Shown here: piece after piece, positions 12,226 through 23,281 of the stretch
How the letters are laid out: the number at the start of each line of letters is the position of its first letter
Position numbering within the stretch: the first letter of the stretch is position 1
Source of the DNA: Anisodus tanguticus
Lineage: Eukaryota; Streptophyta; Magnoliopsida; Solanales; Solanaceae
DNA length: 64,000 nt
Assembly (NCBI GenBank): GCA_034509755.1
Contig: CM067550.1
Span: forward strand, 12,579,001 to 12,643,000
Reading direction: 5' to 3'
Notes under the pieces: model-generated
What the model was told of the DNA's origin: nothing
Database searches by the model: none
Seen by the model: the letters and a program-made list of their open reading frames with translations, nothing else
Translations under genes and position numbers: made by a program

Positions 12226-13351
12226 TGTTGGAAATTTACTAATGTGGAATTAAGTTTATCCCATTATTTATGACTCGAACATTTGGGGTCCTGCACGTCG
12301 GAAATGTCATTTCCACACACGTGCAATCTTAGTGCCAAGTATCATAAATTTCGTTAATGAAAGAGATATTGGTACGTAAGTGAAATGTTTGAGACATAGA
12401 ATGATGGACAATTATTGGCTAAATAACAAGTGTTCCACGTTGATAAACGAATGAAGGATTGTACGAAGTGTAAAATGGTACGGGTCGGAAAAGGGTCGCG
12501 GAGCCGAGAAGGGCCGCAGTGCCTTTCGGACTAGGCCGCGACGCCGGAGTGCCACGATGGCTGATTGGCAGTGAGCATCGTGAGTTTCTGGCTGAATTAG
12601 CACCGCGATGCTTTATTGGCAGTGACTACTCGACAGAATCCCAAAGGTTTGGCTGTTGGGGTGGTTTCAATGGCATTGTATCCACCCAATAATGGTCATT
12701 ACTTGGACCATTATGTTGCTGCATTAGTTGGGGGTTAAATGACATCAATTACATGGCAATTGAATGCCATTATGGGGCATTTGAAAGGTTATATTGCACA
12801 CCTATAAATTGAGGCCTTTGGCTCAATTCTATAGATGAACATAAATGAACATATGAACATACTTACAAGTTAACAACACCATAAATAGATCAGTTTTCCT
12901 TATAAACAATCATTCTCTTAGCAATCTTCATTATTTGTGTTTTTCACTAGGACCATTTGTGTAGGCTTTGCACATTTGATAGTTTGTTGTTTCATCTTGG
13001 GAGACTATTGTCCACACTTCCGTAAAGCTTATACACGGGGGCAATCTTGTCTTTAAGATAGAGAGTCATCTCTTGACTCAGCCGGTGGTGTTGTGATTAT
13101 CTAATTGGTTTCTAAGTGTTTCAGGTGTGAACTTGAATCTCAAAGGACTCTAACCATTCGAATTCTCAGCGGATCTACAAGCCACAAGTGTAGCAGTTCA
13201 TGTTCTTGTATTTCCGAATACAAGATCCATATTTGAAGTTCCAATTTATGATCAAGATATTGACAACTTGTTGTTGTAATCTTTGTTGCTTATCCTTTCA
13301 ATCATTGTAATAGTTATTTACTATTATCGTACGTGCTTTACATATCCAACA
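12226..13351 (+). repeat. NA1 3' LTR
   Basis: Begins TGTTGGAAATTTACTAATG right after the polypurine tract AAGAGGGGAT and ends CATATCCAACA. Closely matches the 5' LTR at 6574-7652. Confidence 0.92.
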
Positions 13352-13542
13352 AATAGGACGTTTAACAGACGGTGTAGGGGCCTTATGTAGGTTTTTAAAG
13401 TCCACATGTGTTTTTGATTTGGGGCCTATATTCAATGAATTGAAAATGAAGGGAGCAATTGTAGCTCGCAATGGAGTTTTAGAACTTGGCATATATGTCA
13501 TAAGGGCACAATTGTCATCCGTAGAATTTTACAATCTAAATA
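13352..13542. other. Short unassigned segment
   Basis: Between the right end of NA1 and the truncated LTR fragment. The plus strand is open from about 13360 to 13555 (includes MKGAIVARNGVLELGIYVI), but I do not recognise a family. It may be a scrap of an older element. Confidence 0.3.
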
Positions 13543-14263
13543 TTGTTGAGCATTATTAGTTGAAAGTTGAAACTTGAAAGGAGAAATCAAGTGTGGGTTA
13601 CAACAATTGCAGAAAACGGGAAGTAAGTAAATATTACAAATTGCTAAAAAGGATAAACTAAAGATTAAATAAAACTGGAATCAAGAACGTAACCAACTGC
13701 TTATGATTTGCTGAGTCGAGTGATGGCACTCTGTCTTTAAGACAAGATTGCCCTGTATATATCCTCTAACATTGTCGGGCAATAGTCTCCTAAGATACAA
13801 CAACAACTTAACAAATGAGCAAAGGAAACTCAAATGTTATTCTTGAAGAACTTTGAGTATAGTAAACTTGCTAGAGAAAAGAAGAAGATGTCAGAAAATT
13901 TTGTAGTGTTTTTTCTTAGTGTGTTTAACAATTGAGCCAAATGCCTCAATTTATAGTCTAATGATATGATCCTTCAACTAGCCAACTAATGGACTTCAAT
14001 AGCCATGTAATGGCACTTGATTGAGGGGTTATATTCAGCCAAATAATGGTTGAATTCATGTGCCAAATAATAGAGATTCAATGCTCCAAAACCAACCCAA
14101 AAGTCAAAACTTTCCATCTTCCCGTCGTAGCATTCTGCCTCCGAAGCGCCGCGGCTCTGCGAATTAGAGCCGCGGCTCCAGTGGATGAAGACCCAATTAG
14201 AGCCGCGACACTCTGGCCCCTCAGCTCCGACGGGGCTGCGCCGCGGCCCTTCGCTCTGTCCAT
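13543..14263 (-). repeat. Truncated LTR related to the NA family
   Basis: On the minus strand this resembles the 3' two thirds of the NA1/NA2 LTRs. It has a GC-rich block (14100-14260, with GAGCCGCGGCTC words), then plain AT-rich sequence, then the sequence whose complement reads GAGTCGAGTGATGGCACTCT and GTCTTTAAGACAAGATTGCC. The LTR start is missing: at about 14264 it joins directly to the LINE ORF2 remnant. The low end near 13543 reads TGTTGAGC, comparable to the TGTTGGGAG end of the NA2 LTR. Confidence 0.65.
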
Positions 14264-14264
14264 T

Positions 14265-15432
14265 CCATCAAGTGTATGTACTTCCTCTGAAACCCAAATT
14301 AGCTACTCCACAATTCTGAATGCATGCTCTAAAGTCCTGAATCTCATTAATAGATACTAGAACTCCTCCATATTTTTCTTCTTTTGTAATAATAGTGTAG
14401 AAATCTCCTCCTATTAACCAACAATATTGGATTGTGTTACTCATATCTTCTAGTAACTCACATAGTTTCAACCTTTCCCTTTGTGAACACTTAGCATATA
14501 CTAAAGTGATCACCATCATTTCTTGAGATCCTCTTACAGTAAGCTTAAGACTTATTTGTTGAATCTCATATGTCATCACTTGAACATCAAACATATCATC
14601 AATAAATACTCATATCTTCCCTGAATAATTTGCCATAGCATAATGCAACCCTATTCTCTTTTTGTAAATTTCTAATTTATCTGCCTCTTGAAAAGGTTTT
14701 ATCAATCCAATAAATCCAAATTGATATTTGTTATGCATTTGTATTAACCTAGAAAAGTCCTTCATTGTATTGACTGACCTAATATTCCATATGACTGCAT
14801 TTATTATAGAACATTAGATTTATGCACACTGCTTCTAGTTTGTACCCCTATTCCTGGTGGTAAACTCTACTTTATTAGGGCTTTCTTCTTTCTTCTTCCC
14901 ATTCCTTTGTCTAAAAGCTTTGAGGATAGATCACCTGCTCTAGTTGTTGCCTTTATGCTCTTATCCGATGAATGAGTATCAAGATCCTTTTCTCCTGTTT
15001 TTCCTGATTTCTTTGCACGAATGCCTATTCATGTTGGAACTTTTTCAGGAACTTGCACCTTTATCTTTTGTTCGTTGCTCTTCCTCTTTGTTATTTTCAG
15101 TTTCCAGTTGTTGTTGTTGCCTTTCCTTTTTTTTGTAGACTTAGATTGTATTTTATATTCTGTTTCTTGGCTCATCCTTTCTCCTTTTTTTACCTTTTGT
15201 TGACTTCCATATTTGTTATCATTGATACTATCTCGTGTTTCCTCTTCTTCCTGTTGTGACATAGTTTGGTTATTGCTGCTCTTCTTCTGACTATTTCCTT
15301 ATTCTTCAGTATACTTAATAGGAGTGATGCTTTTCTTTTGTTTTAGAATAGCTGTGTTATTACTATCTTCTCCTTCTGTGCCTCCCCTAATCTCTGAAAT
15401 CATCCTATTTCCACTTTATTGTTGATCCTACA
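14265..15432 (-). pseudogene. LINE segment 3: end of ORF1 and start of ORF2 (endonuclease)
   Basis: Continues the L1-like LINE beyond NA2. The ORF1 tail is Lys/Gln/Asn-rich (15262-15029, with STKKRKGNNNN). ORF2 starts near 14820 with the apurinic endonuclease motif WNIRS, followed by a conserved TYEIQQISLKL / VYAKCSQRERLKL region and the WLIGGDFYTI motif (normally GGDFN), then FRGSTYT at the break (frame 14594-14268). The expected Glu-Pro motif appears as LIKPFQE, so a catalytic residue is altered. The reverse transcriptase domain is absent: the element stops at about 14264 against the truncated LTR. NA2 interrupts it at 15433-15437. Confidence 0.85.
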
Positions 15433-15437
15433 TCTTT

Positions 15438-16751
15438 TGTTGGGAGTTTTTGCTCTATGGTACTTTATAAATCACTTAAGTTGTTGGGAGTTTTTGCTCT
15501 ATGGTACTTTATAAAACAGTACGGGAAGTATATAACTATTACAAGTATTCAAAAGGATAAACAGAGATTCAATAATTCAACATGAAATCTGAAAATTACA
15601 ATTGTTACAGAAGAAAAACTGAAAATTCCAGTTTTGTAGAAGACGGAAAAATAGAAAGCGTTTTTCTTTGAGTCGAGTGTAGCACTCTGTCCTTAAGACA
15701 ATATTGCCCCGTATGTATCCTTTATACGTCCTGGACAATTTGTCTCCCAAGATAAAACGACAATGGAACCCTTGAGCAAAGGAAACTCAAGAGCTACCGT
15801 GAAGAATATTGAATAACGAAATGATACTTGGAAGTTGTAGGAAGAAGATTTTTTCTGGTTGTGTATTTTCGTGCATATCAAGTGTGCTCAACAATGGTGT
15901 AAGGGGGTGTTTATATATGTGAGGAATGGGCTGAAAAAGCGCCTCCATAATAGCCAAATAATGGCCATTATGGAGGTAGTAAAGCCACCAACATAAATGG
16001 TGAAAGACCAACGGATTTGGCCATTATAGGAGGAGTAATTCAGCCAAAATAAATGGCTGAATTGAGTGCTTGGCAACTCGCTTTGATTGTCCAGATTACG
16101 GAAACTTGAGGGACCAAAGCGCACATCTTGAAACTTCGGGGACCAAACTGTACATTTGAAAGAATTTCGGTCCGAACCGTACATCCGGGTATACCGAAAA
16201 ATTCGGTCCGAAGCGTACATCCGGAAACTTCGGGATCAAAGCGTACTTACGGCAAAGTTTTTTCGGCCCAAAAAGATAATATCGAAGACCCACGCCCACG
16301 CCCACGACCCCGTGACCCGAGAATCCGGAACTCGGAACCGGAACCGGACGGACGGGACGGGACGGGCGGGCGGCGGCGGCGGCGCGCGTGTGGTCTTTCC
16401 TCGAACCGAAGCACATCTAGGTCGTCCCTCCTTTAAACACATGGGATACCCCTTGGGGTCCCAAACTCCAAACCAATTTCGAATCTTATATAGACAACAC
16501 TTCTTTCTTCCTCTACCGATGAGGGAGAATTACACACAATACCACACTTTCCATGCTTCAAACACCTTACTTCGTGAACCAATATCTCTTTCATTTCTCA
16601 ATGAAATTTGACGATTCTTGGCCCTACGGTTATCTACGTACTTAGTAGATCATGCATGTGTGAAGAACCGGATTCTCAACATACGTTACACTAGTGTTTA
16701 AGCCGTTAAAGTTGGTCGGTCGCAACTCCCGCCAAAGGCAAATTTCCAACA
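15438..16751 (-). repeat. NA2 3' LTR
   Basis: Pairs with 20754-22043. Its minus-strand 3' end carries a tandem duplication of about 42 bp (TGTTGGGAGTTTTTGCTCTA at 15438 and again near 15482), present in both LTRs. Frames in the LTR such as 16128-16611 are repeat-driven and not genes. Confidence 0.93.
16095..16400 (-). repeat. GC-rich degenerate tandem repeats inside NA2 LTR
   Basis: The first part (about 16095-16270) repeats a unit around GAAACTTCGGGGACCAAA and CGTACATCCGG every 30-40 bp. The second part (about 16285-16390) is short GC-rich repeats (CCCACG, GGAACC, GGGAC, GGCGGC). The same block in the other LTR (about 21410-21690) has different copy numbers, a sign of slippage since insertion. 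Confidence 0.75.
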
Positions 16752-17379
16752 ATCCCCTCTTGAAAGAGATTTTGGCGCACTCACATGGTGTCTTTTCATT
16801 TCCGGCAATATTTCGGCGGACCGATGTTGCATAAGGAGAGGTAGCCTCGGCTTTGAACCTTCCATAGTTGAATACCACCGGACTTACTTCTTGCGCGGTG
16901 AACGTGATGTCTTGAACCGTCGGTGTTTAGTGTAAGCCAAGACAACGGTACCAACACAACAAATTCCCTTACTCTCTTCTTCGTAATGTTTTGTCCGTTT
17001 TGGCCATGGACAACGTCTTGGATTCTTAAGTGCGTTCAATTTGAGGCGGCCCGTCCTCGCACTTAAATAGGTGGTCTCCTACAAGGTATCTGCTATACCC
17101 CACTTCACAAGCGTTAGAACCATTAAAAGTTTCCCAAAGACCTAACCTCAGCTTGTTGAGGATCATTACGAGTTTTGAAAACTTAACCTTTACCCATCTT
17201 GCGAGATAGCACTTAACGTCTATCGCGGGAACGGCTTTGGATTTGGTGTTTCTTTTCGAAATCACTATCCGAAGTGCTCATGCTTCGGACCGAAGCGATC
17301 AAGCGAACCTTTACAACTTAGTTTTCCCATTGAACCAAATTCTTGGGATCTCCGGTTCGTAAGGTTGGGTTTCCATTGT

Positions 17380-19330
17380 ATTGGTCCGTATATTTTGGGT
17401 TTTAAGCCCATTCCCCTAGACAAAGCGAGAACACTTGATCTCGGGTAGTCCCTTAGTTAGTAAATAAGGAAGTGACACCCGTGATGATCAAGCGCCATAC
17501 GGTCTTATGTCTCCGACGGATCGTGACGAGATATGTCCGGACGCCGTCATCCGTGTCCTTCCTAAAGCCGATCGGCTAGCCACACGTGTATAAGCTGCTG
17601 AAGGCATGGGTTTCTCCCAATAAGGGACGTCCTCTAATGAGTCGTGAAGTTACTCAACTTCTTTCATGTTTTGTATAAAGCGATAAACACCGATACCATC
17701 ATGAATCGGTCGATGCAAGTTTGCTTAGAGGATTTTCCAAGAACCACCATACACATTTACTTGTGGCTTTGGTGTTCTTCGGATACGATGTCCGTTTGCA
17801 TCTTGTGTTCTCTCGAACCGCATTGGACATCCAGAATACTATAATCCGTAGATAAGCGAATAATTCGGATATCGTCATATCCGACTTAACGCCTTCTATT
17901 GATCATGTATTAAGATCATCGGTTAACCTTAGTTCAAGCGATCTGTTTGTTGGACGATAGCGAGGTCGGTTGTAGTGTGTACAATACATTGAACTACACG
18001 TGACACGAGCATATCGCTCCTTGTCTATGGGTGCACCATGATTCCAATCAGTTCTATGATTCATATCCATTGGTGGCTTCAACGAGACTGTCAACTATCG
18101 ACCGATCCGTTAGATGTCTTAGAAATCCAATTCCTAAGATGTCATCTGTGATACTCATATCTTTCATATCGAGACTTTGTTTCAATATGATTTTCACTAC
18201 GAGACCGTTGGTTTTCCAAGCTGTTGGCTTTCTAACTTCGAGTCAATGTTTCGTGATCGATTCATTGTTTTGTTTTATACGATACTTTCGGGACCAAAAT
18301 GTTAACATTTCGGGGACCAAAATGAAAGTTCGGGGAAGAAGCCCAACAGTTCAAAGCAAACCAATTCGATCCTCTTCTTCCAACTCTCCGGTTTGGAAGG
18401 TCGTTTCCAACACCCATGCCATGTAAGATTACAATGGCCCTGGATGTGAAGCTACTCACAGGGGAGCACTTTTTACAACCCAAAGATTCTTTTCCGGAGG
18501 AAGATCAACCATTACACACGTATGGTTCCATATGATGGAATCTATTTCTCTCTTTAGCTTCTTTCCAAAGCGGTGCTTTTGGAGATGACAATTCTTTGTC
18601 AATTGTCCATGGTTCGTTCTCAACCATACAAGCTAGAAGGACGGAACAAGTCTTTGTCCCCTCTTTGCTCCGTCTTGGTTCAACATCTAGAATCCCCGAG
18701 TTCGCATATACGGAATATTAAGTTCCGGATAGACAACAACTTTCGAGTCATGAAGATACGGAACGTCTAGTTCGGACGGTCGAGCCCTCGCGGGTTCTTG
18801 TTAACCTTGAGCAATTACTCCTTTTTCCTTTTCCAAGGAAAGTTATCTCCAAAGAATTCGAAGCATTCTTTAACGCCAAGAGGCGATCAACACTCTCGTT
18901 ATTTGCGGATCCGGTGGATATGCAATCTACGATCTTAGGTCGAACTTGACTGTTTCGGTAGCCCATCTTTTACCAAGCTACCCCTCATAATTTGGGCGTA
19001 CGACTTCGCGCTTGGCTAACACCATTAGGCGAGGTGAGAAATGAACATTCGTTTAATGAACGATGCTTCACATTCTCCCCCTCTATCACTACGAATTTCT
19101 CAATCCGTAGGCTTAGTTGATTTTCAACACGCTTTGTAGCGCTTGTCCGCTTCAACAACTTCATCTTTGCTTTTCAACAAACAAAGGATTCCATACGTTG
19201 TACTATCATCAAATGACGATCACAACGTACTTGTCTCCCCCCTCTATTTTGTATAAACTTCAAATCACCCAAGTAGGTGTGACTAAGTTCTAGAGGAGTA
19301 GTGCGTCTTTCGCTATTCCCTTGACGGAAT
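17380..19330 (-). pseudogene. NA2 pol remnant: integrase, outer RT parts, RNase H
   Basis: Mirror of the NA1 pol remnant on the minus strand. The integrase start is near 19290-19100, reverse transcriptase N-terminal fragments end near 18420, and a non-coding block lies at about 18180-18400 (it includes CGGGACCAAAATG repeats) where YVDD should be. Reverse transcriptase resumes near 18180-18110, and RNase H relics run down to about 17450, where the minus strand reads the complement of the NA1 segment coding ADPLTKGLP-like residues. Stops and shifts throughout. The block order and block boundaries match NA1 rather than a normal Copia. Confidence 0.7.
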
Positions 19331-20417
19331 TTGGAAAGGTGATTTTACCTCTTCGTCTACCTCACATTCACTTTGAGGGTTTATGTCGACAGTAGGCAAC
19401 AATCTCAACATCGTTAGCTTTTGAATGACTTGCTATTTAACGTGTCTTAATCTATGATGGCATAGATGCACGGATTACAAAAATATCATTCATTTGGCTA
19501 CAGACATATTGTACCATTCTTAGTTATTACAGACCTGTTGGACTAATCTCAAACCAAAGCTTGACCAACGGCGTCCCTTAAACCAAGTTAGGAATATGTA
19601 TCACCTCATCTTAGAGTGATCACAATCCATGAAGTCCTATTGAGGACAACCTCTCCAACCCCTTATACTTTAGAGGTGGTGTTGCTTCACATGAACAACC
19701 TTTTGCCGTGGTTAGGGCGTAACCAGGATCATATGTGATCTCGATACTCGGGTCCACTCTAGTTGCTTTGGTGATCGAGTGTCCAATTTCTTTCTTGCCT
19801 TTATTTAGGCCTTCGGATCATTTAGGACCGGAACCTCGGCCCACCTTACTAGGTGTCCATTACTTTTCCTATGAAATGAATTACGGCACCACTCCGTCGC
19901 CGGAGGCTTTATATGACCGAGTGTCCAATATCATCATATCAAAGGAATTTTGGCCCACTCCGGTCGCCGGAGGCTTTTTATGACCCGAGTGTCCAATATC
20001 ATCCTATGAAGGATCTTCGCCAAATAGTATGACGAGCTCAACGTCTTTAGCTTTTAGTCTTCTTCCGTTATGATTGGTGCCCGAGATAATTCTTGGCGCT
20101 TACTTAAGAGTGGTAAGAGTTTTCGCACGGTTAGTGGATCTTTCTCCATTGTATGTGCGACATACTTTACACACTTTTAATTATTACACTTAAAAGAACG
20201 GATCTTTTTAAGTCGTTTACCAAATCCAATCTTTAAACGGGAAAGAAGATGAGATTAAACTTCTGATTTGTTAAAGCGTAAGGAATATAAATTATTTTCA
20301 TATTCCTCCTTACTTTAATCTATTTTTTTTTAATCAGACATCATTTAATCTTTATTCTTGACAAGTAAGAAAAATACTTATCATTTAATCCTTATTCTTG
20401 ACAAGTAAGAAAAATAC

Positions 20418-20708
20418 TTATCCCAATTTCGGATTCTGGCTCACTTCAGTCACTTCATCAGACTGAGTGTCCATTTCATTATTCGGATCCTTTGTCTGGG
20501 ACAGATATAGGCCTTCTGCTACAAGATAGAATAACATCTTCACTCTTCTCCTCTTGTCCCAGTTGACATCCTCAGGCTTTCGTGAGCGCTTGTTCCCACC
20601 AGTCTTGGTAGCGGTGACACCATGAACACGTTCATCATCATCATCACTCTCTTCTACCAGAAAACTATTTCCATATCCAGATTTGGTCACACAACTTTTG
20701 ACCGACAT
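20418..20708 (-). CDS. NA2 small ORF at the gag position, unrecognised protein
   Basis: Open frame of 96 codons that starts with ATG 46 bp inside the 5' LTR of NA2 and ends with TAA. The frame is open 10 codons further upstream, but the ATG at 20708 matches the start seen in NA1. The protein begins MSVKSCVTKSGYG, has an acidic run (EESDDDDE, about residues 19-26), then a basic segment (NKRSRKPEDVNWDKRRR, about residues 37-54) and GLYLSQTKD (about 64-72). It lacks the UBN2 gag fold signature and the CCHC knuckle of normal Copia gag. A related broken copy is in NA1 (7686-8134). It could be a degenerate or replaced gag start, or a captured host fragment. Function unknown. Confidence 0.5.
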   Translation of the reverse strand: MSVKSCVTKSGYGNSFLVEESDDDDERVHGVTATKTGGNKRSRKPEDVNWDKRRRVKMLFYLVAEGLYLSQTKDPNNEMDTQSDEVTEVSQNPKLG

Positions 20709-20753
20709 CTTTCGAACACTAATAGTAATACAATACAAATATTGTCTTAAGTT

Positions 20754-22043
20754 TGTTGGGAGTTTTTGCTCTATGGTACTTTATAAATCACTTAAGTTGT
20801 TGGGAGTTTTTGCTCTATGGTACTTTATAAAGCAGTACGGAAAGTATATAACTATTACAAGTATTCAAAAGGATAAACAGAGATTCAATAATTCAACATG
20901 AAATCTGAAAATTACAATTGTTACAGAAGAAAAACTGAAAATTCCAGTTTTGTAGAAGACGGAAAAATAGAAACTGTTTTTTGCTGAGTCGAGTGTAGCA
21001 CTCTGTCCTTAAGACAATATTGCCCCGTATGTATCCTTTATACGTCCTGGACAATTTGTCTCCCAAGATAAAACAGCAATGGAACCCTTGAGCAAAGGAA
21101 ACTCAAGAGCTACATTGAAGAATATTGAATAACGAAATGATGCTTGGAAGTTGTAGGAAGAAGATTTTTTTCTGGTTGTGTATTTTCGTGCATATCAAGT
21201 GTGCTCAACAATGGTGTAAGGGGGTGTTTATATATGTGAGGAATGGGCTGAAAAAGCGCCTCCATAATAGCCAAATAATGGCCATTATGGAGGTAGTAAA
21301 GCCACCAACATAAATGGTGAAAGACCAACGGATTTGGCCATTATAGGAGGAGTAATTCAGCCAAAATAAATGGCTGAATTGAGTGCTTGACAAGCTGCTT
21401 TTGTTGTCCAGTTACGGAAACTTGAGGGACCAAAGCGCACATCTTGAAACTTCGGGGACCAAACTGCGTACATCCGAAACAGTCCGAAGCGTACATCCGG
21501 AAACTTCGGGATCAAAGCTGTACTTTTGGCAAAGTTTTCGGCCCAAAAAGATAATATCGAGAAGACCCACGGCGACCCACAGCCCACAGCCCGTGACCCG
21601 TGACCCGTGACCCCGAGAATCCGGAACTCGGAACTCGGAACTCGGAACCGGACGGGACGGGCGGGCGGCGGCGGCGTGCGTGTGGTCTTTCCTCGAACTG
21701 AAGCACATCTAGGTCCTCCCTCCTTTAAACACATGGGATACCCCTTGGGGTCCCAAACCCCAAACCAATTTCGAATCTTATATACACAACACTTCTTTCT
21801 TCCTCTACCGATGAGGGAGAATTACACACAATACCACACTTTCCATGCTTCAAACACCTTACTTCGTGAACCAATATCTCTTTCATTTCTCAATGAAATT
21901 TGACGATTCTTGGCCCTACGGTTATCTACGTACTTAGTAGATCATGCATGTGTGAAGAACCGGATTCTCAACATACGTTACACTAGTGTTTAAGCCGTTA
22001 AAGTTGGTCGGTCGCAACTCCCGCCAAAGGCAAATTTCCAACA
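20754..22043 (-). repeat. NA2 5' LTR
   Basis: On the minus strand it runs from TGTTGGAAATTTGCC at 22043 to CTCCCAACA at 20754. Very similar to the 3' LTR at 15438-16751. No tRNA-Met primer site is evident just inside; the adjacent interior reads AACTTAAGACAATATTTG. Confidence 0.93.
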
Positions 22044-22048
22044 TCTTT

Positions 22049-23273
22049 GGTGTGCTTTGTGCTTTCTCATTCTCTATTCTACTTGTGTCCCCTTTTCTAC
22101 TTGAACTGTTAAGCTCCTCATTGGTATTGCTATTGATCTCTCCTTGGTTATCTCTCACTGCATTTGTTGACTGATTCCCATCCCCTTGTAGCTTTGAAGG
22201 ACTATTAGTTACCCCATTTTGTTCAAAGTGTTCTGGATGATGCTCCTCCTCTCCAAGCACATGAAAAGCATTGTGGGTAACTACTTTATTTTCTTCCTTC
22301 TGTTCACTGTTTTCTCCCACTTCCCCAATGATTACCCTACTCTTATCTTTGATATATCTATTCCTTATTCTTAACATCCACTCTTGCCTCCCTTGATTAT
22401 TGCCTATCTTCTTTCATTATTGTTTCCTTGGTTTCTGGGATTTTCACCAATATTATTTGCCTCTGTTTGCTACCTGACTTCTTTGTTCAATTCTTCTTTG
22501 TATTGCTTTTCTAGTTCTGGATTTAGTACTTTGCAATCTTGTCCATCGTGTCCTTGTAACTTATAATTCTTGCAGTACTTTGGTACAAAGTCATAGTTTA
22601 TGTTAACTCACTTGGATTGTATTTTGTCTGTCACATCATCTTCTTATGCTATGTGAATTCTCTTAGGGTGATTGCTATCAAATCTAACTCAACTTTTACT
22701 TTTGCACAGCTTGGTCCGATTCTATTTGTGGTAGACAGATCCACCACCAATGGCTTCCCTACTACTAAAGCTAAAAATAATAATGCATCTTTGGCAAAAA
22801 AATTAGGAGGCAATTCAGTAAAGCTAATCCAAGCAATGGCTACTGATATTTCTTCAGAGGGTTTGAACCAAGGGCTCCAGATCAAAATTAGGAGTCAATA
22901 TCTAGCATGAACTTTCATATGATATGCTGGCTTAGATAGGACTTTAATGTAATCTTCCAGTAATTCCAATCTAATTAGCACATGTCTTTCATCCATTTCT
23001 TCAACTATACAAGGACCTTTAACAGAACATTGATCCGGAATAAAATTTCTTAATTCCTTAATATCAATTACTTAATTTCTTAATATCAATTATAGCATAT
23101 GAAAACTTATCAATAATTAGACCCCACGTTATAGGATTTTATTGAATATGTTGTTGTTGAAAACTTACCATTAATTACATATTTTAAAATTTCTTGTATG
23201 ATAAATTTTTTAACTTTTGAAGATTTCCAAGTCATTTGAGGCTCACCATCAATGTAAATGGGTGCCTTTGGTG
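22049..23273 (-). pseudogene. LINE segment 2: ORF1 (DUF4283-like and CCHC knuckle)
   Basis: Continues ORF1 of the minus-strand L1-like LINE between hAT-A and NA2. Read downward from 23273 it gives YIDGEPQMTW, then DLRNFIPDQ near 23045, IWSPWFKPSEE (frame 22885-22649; typical of the DUF4283 domain of plant LINE ORF1), and VVDLSTTNRIGPSCAKVKVE. A CCHC zinc-knuckle region follows near 22590-22520 (YCKNYKLQGHDGQDC), then a low-complexity Glu/Asn-rich region (22377-22049). Several stops (for example near 22900) show it is dead. Its upstream part is segment 1 (26399-26620); its downstream part is beyond NA2. Confidence 0.85.
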
Positions 23274-23281
23274 GTATATAG

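Larger units (their letters stand above)
6574..13351 (+). mobile_element. NA1: large defective Copia retrotransposon
   Basis: Plus-strand element of 6.8 kb with LTRs of about 1.1 kb that begin TGTTGGAAATTT and end TCCAACA (TCCAATA in the 5' copy). A polypurine tract AAGAGGGGAT abuts the 3' LTR. Flanks are AAGAG (6569-6573) and AATAG (13352-13356), 4 of 5 identical, fitting an aged 5-bp target duplication. The interior (7653-12225) holds only remnants of integrase, the outer parts of reverse transcriptase and RNase H, plus long non-coding blocks. It shares the same rearranged plan with NA2 (15438-22043), so the family appears to have spread in this defective form. CpG is sparse compared with NA2, which suggests greater age. 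Confidence 0.9.
15438..22043 (-). mobile_element. NA2: defective Copia retrotransposon nested in a LINE
   Basis: Minus-strand element of 6.6 kb flanked by an exact 5-bp target duplication TCTTT (15433-15437 and 22044-22048). LTRs of about 1.3 kb begin TGTTGGAAATTTGCC and end CTCCCAACA on the minus strand. A polypurine tract CAAGAGGGGAT abuts the 3' LTR. The interior (16752-20753) matches NA1 block for block, including the same small ORF at the gag position and the same loss of the reverse transcriptase active site. It is rich in CpG, unlike NA1, and its two LTRs are nearly identical outside GC-rich repeats, so it is younger. It splits ORF1 of the LINE. Confidence 0.93.

Noticed and set aside
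13298..13501. Minus-strand 67-codon frame across the NA1 right end
   Set aside because: It straddles the element border and has no recognisable motif.
16128..16611. Open frames of 100-150 codons in the NA2 3' LTR
   Set aside because: They come from CpG-rich tandem repeats with few stops; the same sequence in the other LTR is shifted by repeat-number changes and no family is recognisable.
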